Origin: Polyangia bacterium
GTDB taxonomy: Bacteria; Myxococcota_A; Polyangia; Nannocystales; Nannocystaceae
Direction: 5' to 3'
DNA: 64,000 nt
NCBI GenBank assembly: GCA_030424595.1
Contig: JAUHWG010000002.1
Span: 1 to 64,000, forward strand
Part shown: in pieces, positions 26,477 to 36,048 of the stretch
Numbering within the stretch: position 1 is the first letter of the stretch
How the letters are laid out: each line of letters begins with the position of its first letter
Notes under the pieces: generated by a model
Told to the model about the DNA's origin: nothing
Database searches by the model: none
Seen by the model: the letters and a program-made list of their open reading frames with translations, nothing else
Made by a program: the position numbers and the translations under genes

Positions 26477-26743
26477 ACTGCCCGTGGCAAGAGTCCGGCG
26501 CGCTCGCGCCGCAATCGTTGGTCCGCTCGGCTTGGACAGGAACGCCGCTGTACCGGGCCGTACCGCGAGTCATGGCCGAGGCGCGAGAGGGGCGGACTTG
26601 TGCCACGGGCTGCGAGGGGTCGAATCCAGGAAGACCCGCGCCCCTGCGGCCGAAGGCGTCCCGAGCGCAGGGGACGTTCGCGACGCCACGACTTCTGCGG
26701 CGAGCCCCTAGCGCTCGCTTGTGAGCCGTGGCATTCGTCGGCG
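26477..26743. other. Intergenic region queA-tgt with long-range inverted repeat
   Basis: No convincing gene is seen. GCCCGTGGCA (26480-26489) pairs perfectly with TGCCACGGGC (26601-26610), and a third related CCGTGGCA is near 26727. A GGGTC/GACCC hairpin lies near 26617-26637. This could be an RNA structure in a shared queA-tgt transcript. Confidence 0.45.
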
Positions 26744-27976
26744 GTGACCCCGGATGATCCAGCGCTTCGTCCCGATCCCTGCCGTGAGCTGAGCTGTGAG
26801 GTGCTCCCGCGTACCGCCTGGCAGCCTGCGGGCACCTTTGAGGTGCTCGCGACCGACCCGAGCTGGCCGGCTCGCGCGGGTCGCCTGTGGACCGCGCACG
26901 GGCCGATGGACACCCCGTGTTTTATGCCCGTGGGCACCTACGGGGCCGTCAAGGGGTTGGATCTGCTGGATCTGAAGGCGGTCGGCTCCCAGATCATCCT
27001 CGGCAACTCCTATCACCTCGCCCATCGCCCCGGCGCGGCCCGGGTCCGCGAGCTCGGCGGGCTCCACCGCTTCATCACCTGGGATCGACCGATCCTCACC
27101 GACAGCGGCGGCTTTCAGGTCTTCAGCCTCCGCGGGCTCCAGAAGATCGACGACGAGGGGGTCCGCTATCAGACCCACTTCGACGGATCTCGGCATCGGA
27201 TGACCCCCCGCTCGGTCCTCGAGACCCAGGCCGCGCTCGGCTCCGACATCTGCATGATCCTCGACCACTGCCCGCCCGCCGACGCTCCACCGCGGAAGAT
27301 CCGCGAGGCGATGGATCGGAGCAGCCGCTGGGCCCGTGAGGCCGCCGGGCTGCGCGGGGAGATCCTCGCTCCGGACCAGCTCTGCTTCGGGATCGTCCAG
27401 GGGGGTGTTGATCTCGAGCTCCGCCGGGAGCACCTCGCGACCATCGCCGAGCTGCCCTTTGACGGGGTCGCCCTCGGCGGTCTGAGCGTCGGCGAGTCGA
27501 TCGAGTCGATGCACGAGACCTTCGCCGCGGTCGCCCCACAGATGCCGGCGGAGCGTCCGCGCTACGTGATGGGGATCGGCACGCCGGTCGATCTCCTGGT
27601 CGCGGTCCGCTCAGGGATCGACATGTTCGACTGCGTCATGCCGTCGAGGAACGCCAGAAACGGCCAGCTCTTCACCTTTGGCGGCCGGATCAACATCCGC
27701 CAGTCCCGCTATCGGGACGATCCGGAGCCTGTCGACGCCGCCTGTGGGTGCCGCTCCTGCGCGGCCTACTCGCGGGCCTACCTCCGCCACCTCCACGAGC
27801 AGAAGGACCCGCTCTACGGGCGCCTGGCGACGATCCACAACCTCTACTTCTTCCACCAGTGGGTGGCGGCGATGCGTTGGGGGCTGCGCGAAGGGCGCTT
27901 TGCGGAGGTAGAGAAGGCGCTCGCCGCCTGGGTCGCCGCCGACCGACACGCGAAGGGTGCAGCCGTCGCCGAGTAG
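26744..27976 (+). CDS. tgt: tRNA-guanine transglycosylase
   Basis: Tgt exchanges guanine-34 for preQ1 in Asp/Asn/His/Tyr tRNAs. Present are the nucleophile region LTDSGGFQVFSL, GIVQGGVDLELR, GGLSVGES, the second Asp region FDCVMPSRNARNG and the zinc site (CGCRSCAAYSRAYLRHL, then a His). The N-terminus is uncertain: the GTG at 26744 gives 410 residues, about 30 more than usual, and a later GTG near 26802 is possible. Confidence 0.92.
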   Translation: MTPDDPALRPDPCRELSCEVLPRTAWQPAGTFEVLATDPSWPARAGRLWTAHGPMDTPCFMPVGTYGAVKGLDLLDLKAVGSQIILGNSYHLAHRPGAARVRELGGLHRFITWDRPILTDSGGFQVFSLRGLQKIDDEGVRYQTHFDGSRHRMTPRSVLETQAALGSDICMILDHCPPADAPPRKIREAMDRSSRWAREAAGLRGEILAPDQLCFGIVQGGVDLELRREHLATIAELPFDGVALGGLSVGESIESMHETFAAVAPQMPAERPRYVMGIGTPVDLLVAVRSGIDMFDCVMPSRNARNGQLFTFGGRINIRQSRYRDDPEPVDAACGCRSCAAYSRAYLRHLHEQKDPLYGRLATIHNLYFFHQWVAAMRWGLREGRFAEVEKALAAWVAADRHAKGAAVAE

Positions 27977-28083
27977 CGCTCTGTGCGCAATGTCCCGCTC
28001 GCCGTTTGTCCGCCTCCTGGGTGACATCGACCTCACTTCCTGGTAGGCCAGGCCACCTCTCGTCGCCGCGCTCGCCGTCAGTC

Positions 28084-28095
28084 GTCAGATCTGAC
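28084..28095. promoter_or_regulatory. 12-bp palindrome upstream of yajC
   Basis: GTCAGATCTGAC is a perfect palindrome 37 nt before the yajC start, in the 156-bp gap after tgt. It could be an operator, although palindromes of this length also arise by chance. Confidence 0.25.
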
Positions 28096-28132
28096 CGGGG
28101 GCCATGGATACTCGACGCCCAGCAGCACCACC

Positions 28133-28492
28133 ATGCCGATTCTTAGCTCCTCCAGCCCAACCCTCGGAATCATCGCCGAGGCGGCGGCCCCGTCATTCCT
28201 GTCGGGCCCGCTGCCGATGCTCGTTCTGATGTTCGCGGTGATGTACTTCCTCATCCTGCGCCCCGCGAGCAAGAACGAGAAGGCCCGCCGCGAGCGGATC
28301 TCCGGCATCAAGAAGGGCGACGAGGTCCGCCTGAGCGGCGGCATCCTCGGGATCGTCCACAGCGTCGAGGCCGACATCGCGATGGTCGAGATCGCCGATC
28401 GCGTGCGCATCCGCGTCCTCAAGGCCGAGCTCGGCGATGTCGTCAAGGAGCCGGCGGCCAAGGCCGGCGAAGCCAAGGCAAAGGCGAGCTAG
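28133..28492 (+). CDS. yajC: Sec translocon accessory subunit YajC
   Basis: YajC is a small inner-membrane protein of the SecDF-YajC holotranslocon. The 119-residue product has one membrane helix (LPMLVLMFAVMYFLILRP) followed by the cytoplasmic RRERISGIKKGDEVRLSGGILG motif. It ends in an Ala/Lys-rich tail. It is 4 nt upstream of secD. Confidence 0.94.
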   Translation: MPILSSSSPTLGIIAEAAAPSFLSGPLPMLVLMFAVMYFLILRPASKNEKARRERISGIKKGDEVRLSGGILGIVHSVEADIAMVEIADRVRIRVLKAELGDVVKEPAAKAGEAKAKAS

Positions 28493-28496
28493 GACG

Positions 28497-30635
28497 ATGA
28501 GACGCTTTCTAAAGCTAAAGGCGCTCTTCCTCGCGCTCCTGCTGGCCCTCAGCACCCTGATGGTGCTGCCCTCGGTCGCGGATATCGCCAAGTTCGAGCT
28601 CCCGACCTGGATCACGGAGAACTTCACCAACAAGTTCAAGCTCGGCCTCGACCTCCAGGGCGGCTTGCACCTCGAGTACTCCGTCGCCGTCGACGAGGCC
28701 CTCGAGAACAAGCTCGACCAGATCGCGTCGGAGCTCGAGGGCGCGTTCAAGGAGAAGAAGAACGTCAAGGTCTCCGCGCAGCGCGACGGCATCGACAAGA
28801 TCGACATCAAGTTCGAGAACCCCGCCGACGTGGCGACGGCGACCGACGACGTGATGGGGATCGCGATGGCGGACATGGAGCGCATCGACGAGGCGGACGA
28901 GGAGCTGGGCCTCATCCACCTCAAGATGTACGAGGAGCGCCTCGCCGAGGCCCGCAAGAGCGCGGTCGGCACGGCCCTCGACACGGTCCGCCGCCGGATC
29001 GACGCGATGGGCATCGCCGAGCCCAACATCTACCCGAAGAACCGCCAGATCGTCATCGAGCTGCCGGGCCTCAGCGACACCGCCACCGAGGTCCGGGCCG
29101 CCCGCCTGGACGCCGCCGGACGGCTGACCGAGGTCCTGCGCGGCGCAGGCGCGGCGCAGGTCATCACCGGCGAGATCAAGGCGGACCCGGGGGCCTTCGT
29201 CCTCCAGCTCCCCGGCGAGAACGCCCGCGAGTTCGTCCTCAAGGCGATGGGCAAGTCGATCACCGAGGACCAGGTCATCGTCGACGACCGGATCCCCGGC
29301 GACCTCCAGATCATCGCCGAGGACCCGGGGGCGCCGCTCGACAGCGACACCCTCCACGTCGCCCTCACCGAGCAGGCCCGCGACGTCGTCCTCGCCGAGT
29401 CGAGCGACTTCCGCCGACTGCTCAAGATCATCGAGCGCTCCGCTGTCCTCGAGATGCGGATGATCGACGACGAGACCGTCTTCGGCGAGACCGGCAAGCC
29501 CTACCTCCGGGCCATCTACGAGGCCGGCCTCGTCAAGCAGGGCATGGGCATCGCCGTCAACCAGATGTCCGACTACGGCAACGACAAGGGCTACACCGTC
29601 AAGGAGCCCTACACCTTCTTCGCCAAGGACCGGGAGGTCCTGGAGCAGTTCTTCTCGAACTTGCCGGCGGAGTGGCGGTTGCCCTCGTCGCACATGATGG
29701 CCTACGGCCGGACGCCGATGATCCTCCGCCGCGGCGGGGAGCCCGAGAGCGTCTGGCAGACCTACGTGGTCAAGTCCCGCGCCGAGGTGACCGGCGAGAG
29801 CATCGTCTCCGCCAACGTCGGCTTCAGCCCGGAGACCGGCACCCCGGAGGTCAGCCTCAAGCTCGACCGCCTCGGCGCCGACCGCTTCGAGCAGATGTCC
29901 GGCGACAACATCGGTCGCAAGATGGCGATCATGATGGACGACGCGGTCACCTCCGACCCCGTCTTCAACGACCGGATCCCCGGCGGCAACGTCCGGATCA
30001 CGATGGGGGAGACCCCCGGACAGTCGATCCGCGAGTCGGCCAACGACCTGGTGAAGGTGCTCAAGAGCGGCTCTCTCCCGGCCCGGATGGTCAAGGAGTT
30101 CGAGATCCGCGTCGGCGCTGACCTCGGCAAGGACTCGGTCGTCGGCGGCTTCTGGGCGATGGTCGCCGGCCTGTCGATGGTCATCGTCTTTATGGCCGTC
30201 TACTACCGCAAGGGCGGGCTCGTCTCGGTCTTCGCCCTGGTCTTCAACATGGTGCTCATCCTGGCGGCGATGGCGTTCTTCAACGCGACGCTGACCCTCC
30301 CGGGCATCGCCGGCATCGTCCTCACCATCGGTATGGCGGTCGACGCCAACGTCATCGTCTACGAGCGTATCCGCGAGTTCGTCCGCGAGGGCTACAAGGC
30401 CCGCGCGGCGATCGAGGCCGGCTACGACCGAGCCTTCACGACCATCGTCGACTCCCAGCTGACCACCGCGATCGCCGGTCTGGTCCTCTGGCAGTACGGC
30501 TCGGGGCCGATCCGCGGCTTCGCGATCACCCTCCTGATCGGCATCGCAACGTCGATCTTCACCGCGGTCTTCGCTACCCGCGTCTTCTTCGACTTCCAGG
30601 CCAACCGCCGCGGCTTCGACCGCGTGTCGCTCTAG
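28497..30635 (+). CDS. secD: Protein translocase subunit SecD
   Basis: SecD uses the proton-motive force to finish export of proteins into the periplasm. The 712-residue protein has the N-terminal membrane helix, the LGLDLQGGLHLEY motif, a large periplasmic P1 head region and five C-terminal helices containing GIVLTIGMAVDANVIVYERIRE, with the conserved Asp. The P1 region contains a long acidic insert (about residues 85-165) typical of longer SecD forms. Start ATG at 28497 gives MRRFLKLKALF, a normal positive-inside N-terminus. Confidence 0.96.
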   Translation: MRRFLKLKALFLALLLALSTLMVLPSVADIAKFELPTWITENFTNKFKLGLDLQGGLHLEYSVAVDEALENKLDQIASELEGAFKEKKNVKVSAQRDGIDKIDIKFENPADVATATDDVMGIAMADMERIDEADEELGLIHLKMYEERLAEARKSAVGTALDTVRRRIDAMGIAEPNIYPKNRQIVIELPGLSDTATEVRAARLDAAGRLTEVLRGAGAAQVITGEIKADPGAFVLQLPGENAREFVLKAMGKSITEDQVIVDDRIPGDLQIIAEDPGAPLDSDTLHVALTEQARDVVLAESSDFRRLLKIIERSAVLEMRMIDDETVFGETGKPYLRAIYEAGLVKQGMGIAVNQMSDYGNDKGYTVKEPYTFFAKDREVLEQFFSNLPAEWRLPSSHMMAYGRTPMILRRGGEPESVWQTYVVKSRAEVTGESIVSANVGFSPETGTPEVSLKLDRLGADRFEQMSGDNIGRKMAIMMDDAVTSDPVFNDRIPGGNVRITMGETPGQSIRESANDLVKVLKSGSLPARMVKEFEIRVGADLGKDSVVGGFWAMVAGLSMVIVFMAVYYRKGGLVSVFALVFNMVLILAAMAFFNATLTLPGIAGIVLTIGMAVDANVIVYERIREFVREGYKARAAIEAGYDRAFTTIVDSQLTTAIAGLVLWQYGSGPIRGFAITLLIGIATSIFTAVFATRVFFDFQANRRGFDRVSL

Positions 30636-30643
30636 AGGGCGCT

Positions 30644-32071
30644 ATGCAGAAGTTCTTCGAGATTATCCCCTCGGGGACGAACATCCAGTTCGTAAAGAAC
30701 TCATGGAAGTTCATCGTCCTCTCGCTCATCCTCGTGACCGTCTCGGTCGGGTCGATGATCTACAACAGCGCCGTCCGCGGCTCTGTCCTCAACTTCGGGA
30801 TCGACTTCCAGGGGGGCTCCACCGTTCGCGTGGCGATCAACCCCGAGAAGCAGATCGACATCCAGGAGTTCCGCGACGCGCTCGACGAGATGGGCTACCA
30901 GGGCGCCTCGGCGCTGACGGTCCCGGACGCCGAGAACGAGGTGCTCCTCCGGGTCAAGGAGGTCCACTCGATCGACCCCGCCCAGGCCCAGGCCTGCGAG
31001 GACGCGCTCAAGAGCTACGACACCGCGAAGCTCCTGCAGTTCACCTACCCGCCGCAGGGGGCGAGCAAGATCTTCCTCAAGTTCGACGGTCAGCCGATCT
31101 ACGGCGAGATCGAGCGGATCCTCGGCGAGGCCGGCTGTGAGGGCCGGGCCGACAAGGGGACCGGCAAAGAGGGCGAGTTCCCGGTCGAGGTTAGCCTCAT
31201 AGGCATAGGCGCCAAGATCCAAGAGCAGATCGACGGCCACTTCGGCGCCGGTACGGTCGACCACATCGTCTCTTCGGAGACCGTGGGCTCGAAGGTCGGC
31301 GGCCAGCTCAAGCGCGACGGCATCCAGTCGTTGCTCTACGCGATCGGCTTCATCTTCCTCTACGTCATGCTGCGCTTTGACCTCCGCTACGCGCCGGGGG
31401 GCATCGTCGCCCTCTCGCACGACGCGTTTATGGTCATCGGCGCCTTCGCGCTGACCTACAAGGAGTTCAACCTCCAGACCATCGCCGCGCTGCTGACGGT
31501 CATCGGCTACTCGATCAACGACACCATCGTCGTCTTCGACCGGATCCGCGAGCGTGTCGCCCTCAACCGCGACGGCGACATCGAGGAGATCACCAACACC
31601 GCGCTCAACGAGACCCTGAGCCGGACGATCCTGACCTCGACGACGACGATGCTGGTCGTCCTCTCGATCTGGGTGCTCGGCTCCGGTCCGATCAAGGACT
31701 TCGCCTTCGCCCTGATCGTCGGCCTCGTGGTCGGCACCTACTCGTCGCTCTTCATCGCCAGCCCGCTCTTCCTCTACATCAACCGTCGCTTCTACGGCGG
31801 CGAGGGCCACCTGCTGGCGGTCGACAAGGAAGAGCGCGAGGGCACTGGGACCCTCCTCGGATCGGCCACCGGCGCTGAGGTCGACGGCATCTCGGGCAAG
31901 ACCGTCGGTGAGCTCCGCGCGGAGTCCAAGGAGCCGAGCGATGGCGCGGCCCCGGCGACGATCGACGCCACCGCGACCCCGACCGGGGAGACCTCAGGCG
32001 CTCCGAAGCCCTCCGGGGATGGCGAGGGGCGGACAAGCCGCCGCCGTCGTCGCCGTCGGCCTAGCTCGTAA
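30644..32071 (+). CDS. secF: Protein translocase subunit SecF
   Basis: SecF pairs with SecD. The 475-residue protein has the first membrane helix, the GIDFQGGSTVRV motif, a periplasmic region and the helices with VIGYSINDTIVVFDRIRE. Two Cys (ACEDAL and AGCEGR) lie in the periplasmic region and might form a disulfide. It is longer than the usual 300-320 residues: a 100-residue tail of Glu/Ala/Thr/Pro sequence ends in [11 protein letters not shown], probably cytoplasmic. 8 nt after secD. Confidence 0.95.
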   Translation: MQKFFEIIPSGTNIQFVKNSWKFIVLSLILVTVSVGSMIYNSAVRGSVLNFGIDFQGGSTVRVAINPEKQIDIQEFRDALDEMGYQGASALTVPDAENEVLLRVKEVHSIDPAQAQACEDALKSYDTAKLLQFTYPPQGASKIFLKFDGQPIYGEIERILGEAGCEGRADKGTGKEGEFPVEVSLIGIGAKIQEQIDGHFGAGTVDHIVSSETVGSKVGGQLKRDGIQSLLYAIGFIFLYVMLRFDLRYAPGGIVALSHDAFMVIGAFALTYKEFNLQTIAALLTVIGYSINDTIVVFDRIRERVALNRDGDIEEITNTALNETLSRTILTSTTTMLVVLSIWVLGSGPIKDFAFALIVGLVVGTYSSLFIASPLFLYINRRFYGGEGHLLAVDKEEREGTGTLLGSATGAEVDGISGKTVGELRAESKEPSDGAAPATIDATATPTGETSGAPKPSGDGEGRTSRRRRRRRPSS

Positions 32072-32111
32072 AGGAACGATGCGCGGGTCACGGGTCGCGT
32101 AGGGTAGGGCC

Positions 32112-33842
32112 ATGGACGAGGCGCCACGGCTGGCTCTGCGGGACCCGAAGGCGGGCGCGAGCGAACTCAGCGAGCGTGCGGCCGCCCTGAAGGTCGCCCC
32201 CGCTGCGGTCTCGCTGCTGATGGGCCGTGGCGTTCGCGACGAGGAGGAGCAGGCGAGGTGGCTCCGACCGCGCCTCGCGGATCTGCGCCGTCCCGACGCG
32301 ATGGCCGGCTTTGACGCGACCCTCGATCTGCTCACGACCGCCCTGCGCAACCGCTGGCGGATCGGCGTCTTCGGCGACTACGACGTCGACGGCGTGACGA
32401 CAGCGACGATCCTGAGCTCCTACCTCGAGGCCCTCGGAGCGGAGGTTGTCTCACGGGTCGCGAATCGCGACGCGGGCTACGGCTTCGGCGTGGAGGATGC
32501 GAAGGCGCTGGCCGAGGCCGGGGTCGAGCTCGTCCTCACCGGCGACTGCGGGACCTCGGACCACGAGGCCCTCGAGTGGCTGCGCCAGCGCGGGATCCCG
32601 ACGGCGGTGATCGATCATCACCAGGTCCCTGAGGTGATGCCGCCGGCGACGGCGCTGCTCAACCCTCACCAGGACGGCTGCGGCTTCCCCTTTAAGGGCC
32701 TCTGCTCGGCGGGGGTCGCCTTCTACCTCAGCGCGTCGCTGCGCAGCGTTCTCGCCAAGAGCCAGGCCCGCAGCAGCCTCCCGGATCCGCGTCATTGGCT
32801 CGACATGGTCGCGCTCGGGACGGTCTGCGACATGGTCCCGCTCGTCGACGAGAACCGGATCCTGGTCCGCCACGGCCTAGGCGTGCTCGACCAGCGCAAG
32901 CGCCCCGGGATCAAGGCGCTGCTGTCGATGGCCAAGGTCGATGAGGATGAGAAGCTCGACGAGGGCCACCTCGGCTTTCGCCTCGGGCCGCGCCTCAACG
33001 CCCCGGGACGGCTCGGTCCCGCCGACCCTGCGCTCTCGCTCCTCCGCGCGCGTTCGCTCCCCGAGGCCCGCGGGATGGCGATGAAGGTCGAGAGCTGCAA
33101 CGTCCAGCGGCGCGAGCTCCAGGCCCGGATCGTCGCCGAGGCCGAGACGGCGCTGGCGGCCGATCCCAAGGCAGCCGGTCGCAGCGGCCTGGTCGTCGCC
33201 AACAGCGGCTGGCTCCACGGGATCGTCGGGATCGCGGCTTCGACGCTGGTCCAGAGCTACCGCCGGCCGGTGCTGGTTCTCGCGGTCGACCATGGGCGGG
33301 GCGAGGCTCGCGGCTCGGTCCGGACCTTCGGCGACGTCGACGTGCGCGCGGCCTTGAGCGAGTGCGCGCCGCTGCTCCGGCGCTACGGCGGTCACAAGGC
33401 CGCCGCCGGCGTGTCGATGGACCCGGCCGAGATCCCTCGCCTGATCGAGGCCTTCGACGCCGCCGTCGCCGCCCAGGTGGGGGGGCGTGAGGTCGACAGG
33501 GGGCTCGGCTACGACGGTGCCCTGACCCTCGACACGATCGATCCGGACTTTCTCACGGCGATCGAGCACCTAGGACCCTATGGGATGGGTTTTCCGGCGC
33601 CACGCTACCTCCTGGAGGAGGCCGAGGTCGACCACGCGCGGATCCTGAAGGGAGACCACCTCAAGCTCGCGCTCCGCCAGCGGGGCGTGCTCATCGACGC
33701 GATCGCCTTCGGTCAGGGCGGGGCGGGCGTGAAGGTCGGCGATCGGGTCAGCTGTCTCTATCTCCCCTCGCGCTCCTATTTCCGGGGACGCTGGCGCCTC
33801 CAGCTCCAGATCGAGTCGATCTGGAGAACCCGCCCCAGCTGA
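32112..33842 (+). CDS. recJ: Single-stranded-DNA exonuclease RecJ
   Basis: RecJ is a 5'-3' ssDNA exonuclease of recombination and mismatch repair. The 576-residue protein has the DHH-family metal motifs GDYDVDGVTT, LTGDCGTSDH and VIDHHQ, then GTVCDMVPL and the C-terminal GGHKAAAGVS. A TAGGGT hexamer (32100-32105) is 6 nt before the ATG and there is no Shine-Dalgarno, so a leaderless start is possible. Confidence 0.95.
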   Translation: MDEAPRLALRDPKAGASELSERAAALKVAPAAVSLLMGRGVRDEEEQARWLRPRLADLRRPDAMAGFDATLDLLTTALRNRWRIGVFGDYDVDGVTTATILSSYLEALGAEVVSRVANRDAGYGFGVEDAKALAEAGVELVLTGDCGTSDHEALEWLRQRGIPTAVIDHHQVPEVMPPATALLNPHQDGCGFPFKGLCSAGVAFYLSASLRSVLAKSQARSSLPDPRHWLDMVALGTVCDMVPLVDENRILVRHGLGVLDQRKRPGIKALLSMAKVDEDEKLDEGHLGFRLGPRLNAPGRLGPADPALSLLRARSLPEARGMAMKVESCNVQRRELQARIVAEAETALAADPKAAGRSGLVVANSGWLHGIVGIAASTLVQSYRRPVLVLAVDHGRGEARGSVRTFGDVDVRAALSECAPLLRRYGGHKAAAGVSMDPAEIPRLIEAFDAAVAAQVGGREVDRGLGYDGALTLDTIDPDFLTAIEHLGPYGMGFPAPRYLLEEAEVDHARILKGDHLKLALRQRGVLIDAIAFGQGGAGVKVGDRVSCLYLPSRSYFRGRWRLQLQIESIWRTRPS

Positions 33843-33849
33843 CCCGCCC

Positions 33850-33864
33850 CCCTCTGCCAGAGGG
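33850..33864 (+). terminator. Hairpin after recJ
   Basis: CCCTCT-GCC-AGAGGG forms a 6-bp stem 7 nt after the recJ stop. The T-run of a classical terminator is missing. The next gene's -10-like TATCCT lies 4 nt downstream. Confidence 0.4.
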
Positions 33865-33882
33865 CTGCTATCCTCCCAGGCG

Positions 33883-34851
33883 ATGGGCTCTTCGATCCCC
33901 GGACGCCGCAGCGCTCAAGGAGGCGGCACAGGCCTCGCGAGCGCAGCCCCTCGCTGCAGACTCCTCGCTCGCGTGGGCCTCGGCGGGGCGCTCGTCCTCC
34001 TCCTCGGAGCCTGCGGCGCTCGCTCGGGCTTCACTGACGGCGGCGACTCGGACGGCCTCGGCGGTGACGACGACATGCGGGAGGGGAGCTGCGCCATGCC
34101 GATCGAGCTGCCCTTCGCGCCGACGACGGTCCGCGGTCGCTTGGTCGGCGGCGGTTCGGCCGAGGGCTGGTGCGGTGACGACGGCGATCTCGATCGCGGG
34201 CGCGAGGACACCTACCTCCTGACGACCCCCTACAGCACCGACGTGATCCTGACGATGCGCGACGGGACCGACATCCAGGCGCTGCTGCGGGTCAACCCCA
34301 GCGGTTGTGACGCGGTCGACGAGCGGCTCCCCGAGATCTGCGTCGTCCCGGACATCGACGACCCGCGGCATTTCTGGGCCGAGGCTGGCCAGGAGTACTA
34401 CATCTCGGTCGACTCGCCGCCGGGCAGCGACGGTCGCTACGAGCTCGACATCGCCTTCGGCTGGCCTCCGCTAGAGGCATGTGACGTCCACCCGACGTCG
34501 ATCGCCCAGGAGCCCGGGGGCTTCTTCCTCTGGGAGAACAACCTCGGCAGCGGTCAGGGGCGGGTCGACGGCGCCTGCGGGGGACCTGGTCGTGAGAACA
34601 TGTTCCTCCTCGAGATCAAGGAGCCCAGCTTGATGACGGTGGTGGTCGAGTCGACCACCATCCGACCGATCATCAGCGTGCGCTCCAACTGCGCCGCGGC
34701 CTCAGAGATCAATTGTGTCGCTGACGAGGCCGGTGACCAGGGCGGGATCTTCTTGGAGCACTACTTCGAGGAGCCGGGGAACTACTACCTCGCGATCGAC
34801 CAAGCGGACGTCGCCGGCGGCGACTACCTCCTCCAGGTCTCCTTCAACTAG
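33883..34851 (+). CDS. Lipoprotein with two pre-peptidase C-like domains
   Basis: This 322-residue protein has a signal sequence and the lipobox LLLGAC (Cys near residue 44). Two beta-rich repeats of about 115 residues follow; each ends in an EAGQEYYISVDSPPGSDGRYELDIAF-like pattern (second copy EEPGNYYLAIDQADVAGGDY), typical of bacterial pre-peptidase C-terminal (PPC) domains. PPC domains in isolation usually mark secreted or surface proteins. TATCCT lies 8 nt before the ATG (33869-33874). Confidence 0.82.
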   Translation: MGSSIPGRRSAQGGGTGLASAAPRCRLLARVGLGGALVLLLGACGARSGFTDGGDSDGLGGDDDMREGSCAMPIELPFAPTTVRGRLVGGGSAEGWCGDDGDLDRGREDTYLLTTPYSTDVILTMRDGTDIQALLRVNPSGCDAVDERLPEICVVPDIDDPRHFWAEAGQEYYISVDSPPGSDGRYELDIAFGWPPLEACDVHPTSIAQEPGGFFLWENNLGSGQGRVDGACGGPGRENMFLLEIKEPSLMTVVVESTTIRPIISVRSNCAAASEINCVADEAGDQGGIFLEHYFEEPGNYYLAIDQADVAGGDYLLQVSFN

Positions 34852-34854
34852 GGG

Positions 34855-35334
34855 GTGGGCGCGGTGTTTCGGCCCTGGCTTCGGACCGCGCGACCGGAGG
34901 ACTGGACGGGCAAGGCCGTCGAGCTGGCGATGTTCGGGGTCCTGATCCTGGGCCTCCTGATCGTCCTCCTCGTCCGCTTGCCAGAGGCCTGGCTCCCCCT
35001 CAGCTTTGGCTACGAGGAGCCGCTGCGCCTGGTGCTCCTCCTGGTCGCGCTCTATCTCTGGCGCTGGATCCGTACCATCGCCATCGCCGCGCTCCCGCGG
35101 GCGCCAGCGCTGCTCTTCGGCTATCTGTCGTTTCGCTCGGGCGGACAACGACATCGGCTCCGCGCCCGCGAGGTCATCGGCGTGGAGGTCGTCGCCAGCT
35201 CGCCGGACGATCGTGAGGTCTTCGTCATCGAGCTCAAGAACGGCGAGCGTCACACCCTTTGTCCCGTCGCCTGGCGAGGGGCGGGGCGACTCTATCGCCG
35301 CCTGCGTCGCTACGAGCGCGCAGCGACTGCCTGA
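34855..35334 (+). CDS. Two-helix membrane protein of unknown function
   Basis: This 159-residue protein has two membrane helices (AMFGVLILGLLIVLLVRL and LVLLLVALYLWRWI), then a C-terminal domain of alternating beta-like strands with many Arg (SFRSGGQRHRLRAREVIG). The GTG at 34855 follows the lipoprotein stop by 3 nt; a GTG at 34864 with AGGGGG just upstream is equally plausible. It is probably co-transcribed with the lipoprotein. Confidence 0.72.
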   Translation: MGAVFRPWLRTARPEDWTGKAVELAMFGVLILGLLIVLLVRLPEAWLPLSFGYEEPLRLVLLLVALYLWRWIRTIAIAALPRAPALLFGYLSFRSGGQRHRLRAREVIGVEVVASSPDDREVFVIELKNGERHTLCPVAWRGAGRLYRRLRRYERAATA

Positions 35335-35403
35335 GGTCGGGCGAGGCCGCTCGTCCGGGATCGCCGGATCCACCGCCCCCGGTCACGCGAGCCTCCGCGC
35401 CGC

Positions 35404-36048
35404 CTACCGCTCGCGCCGCTGGCGGACATGGGCCACGAGGGCTACGCCGCTCGCCAGCAAGAGGAGCAGGGCCGCGCCGCCGAGATGGCCGGGGAGGACG
35501 TGGGCGAGCCCCGTCGCAGGACAATGCCAGGTCACCAGGTTGAGGGACGCGAGGGTGACCCCGGCGGTGATCCAGTAGATCGTCGACGGCCGGCGTCGCT
35601 GGCTGAACGCGCCGCTGAGGACGCCGATGACGAGGATGATCAGACCGGCGGCCATCATCAGGCCGACGCAGCCGAGACCGTGCTCGCCCGTGAGGTGGCG
35701 GGCGAGATCGGTGAAGCCAGCGAGGCCCTGACCTGCGGCGGCGACGATCGTCGCGACCACGGCGAGCAACGTCAGGCCGAGGCGCGCGCCCTTCTTCGGG
35801 AAGATGAGCCCGAGGCCGATCGCCGGGAAGACGAGGAAGCAGAGCACCCAGAGCAGGAGCTGCAGCGCGAGCTGCCACGGCGGTTGATCGAGGAGATCCG
35901 CGCGGATCCCAAAGACCGCGAGGGAGCCGCCGACGAAGAGGACCGCGAGGAGCAGGGCGGGGAGGAAGTGACGTCGCCGCTCTCGCTGACGGTTCCGCAG
36001 ATCGTCGATGATCAGGGCGCTGACGTCGATGCGTGGTTCGTCGGTCAT
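35404..36048 (-). CDS. Six-helix putative anti-sigma factor (NrsF/DUF1109-like)
   Basis: This 214-residue protein has a short cytoplasmic N-terminus (MTDEPRIDVSALIIDDLRN) and six membrane helices, with Cys in GLGCVG and in TWHCPATGLAHVLPGH. This layout matches NrsF/DUF1109-type membrane anti-sigma factors, where conserved cysteines sense stress. It overlaps the ECF sigma gene by 4 bases (ATGA), the classic sigma/anti-sigma arrangement. Identification rests on topology and context rather than clear identity. Confidence 0.78.
   Translation of the reverse strand: MTDEPRIDVSALIIDDLRNRQRERRRHFLPALLLAVLFVGGSLAVFGIRADLLDQPPWQLALQLLLWVLCFLVFPAIGLGLIFPKKGARLGLTLLAVVATIVAAAGQGLAGFTDLARHLTGEHGLGCVGLMMAAGLIILVIGVLSGAFSQRRRPSTIYWITAGVTLASLNLVTWHCPATGLAHVLPGHLGGAALLLLLASGVALVAHVRQRRER

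Noticed and set aside
26615..26640. tRNA-like T-arm sequence GGTCGAATCC
   Set aside because: No acceptor, D or anticodon stems could be built around it.
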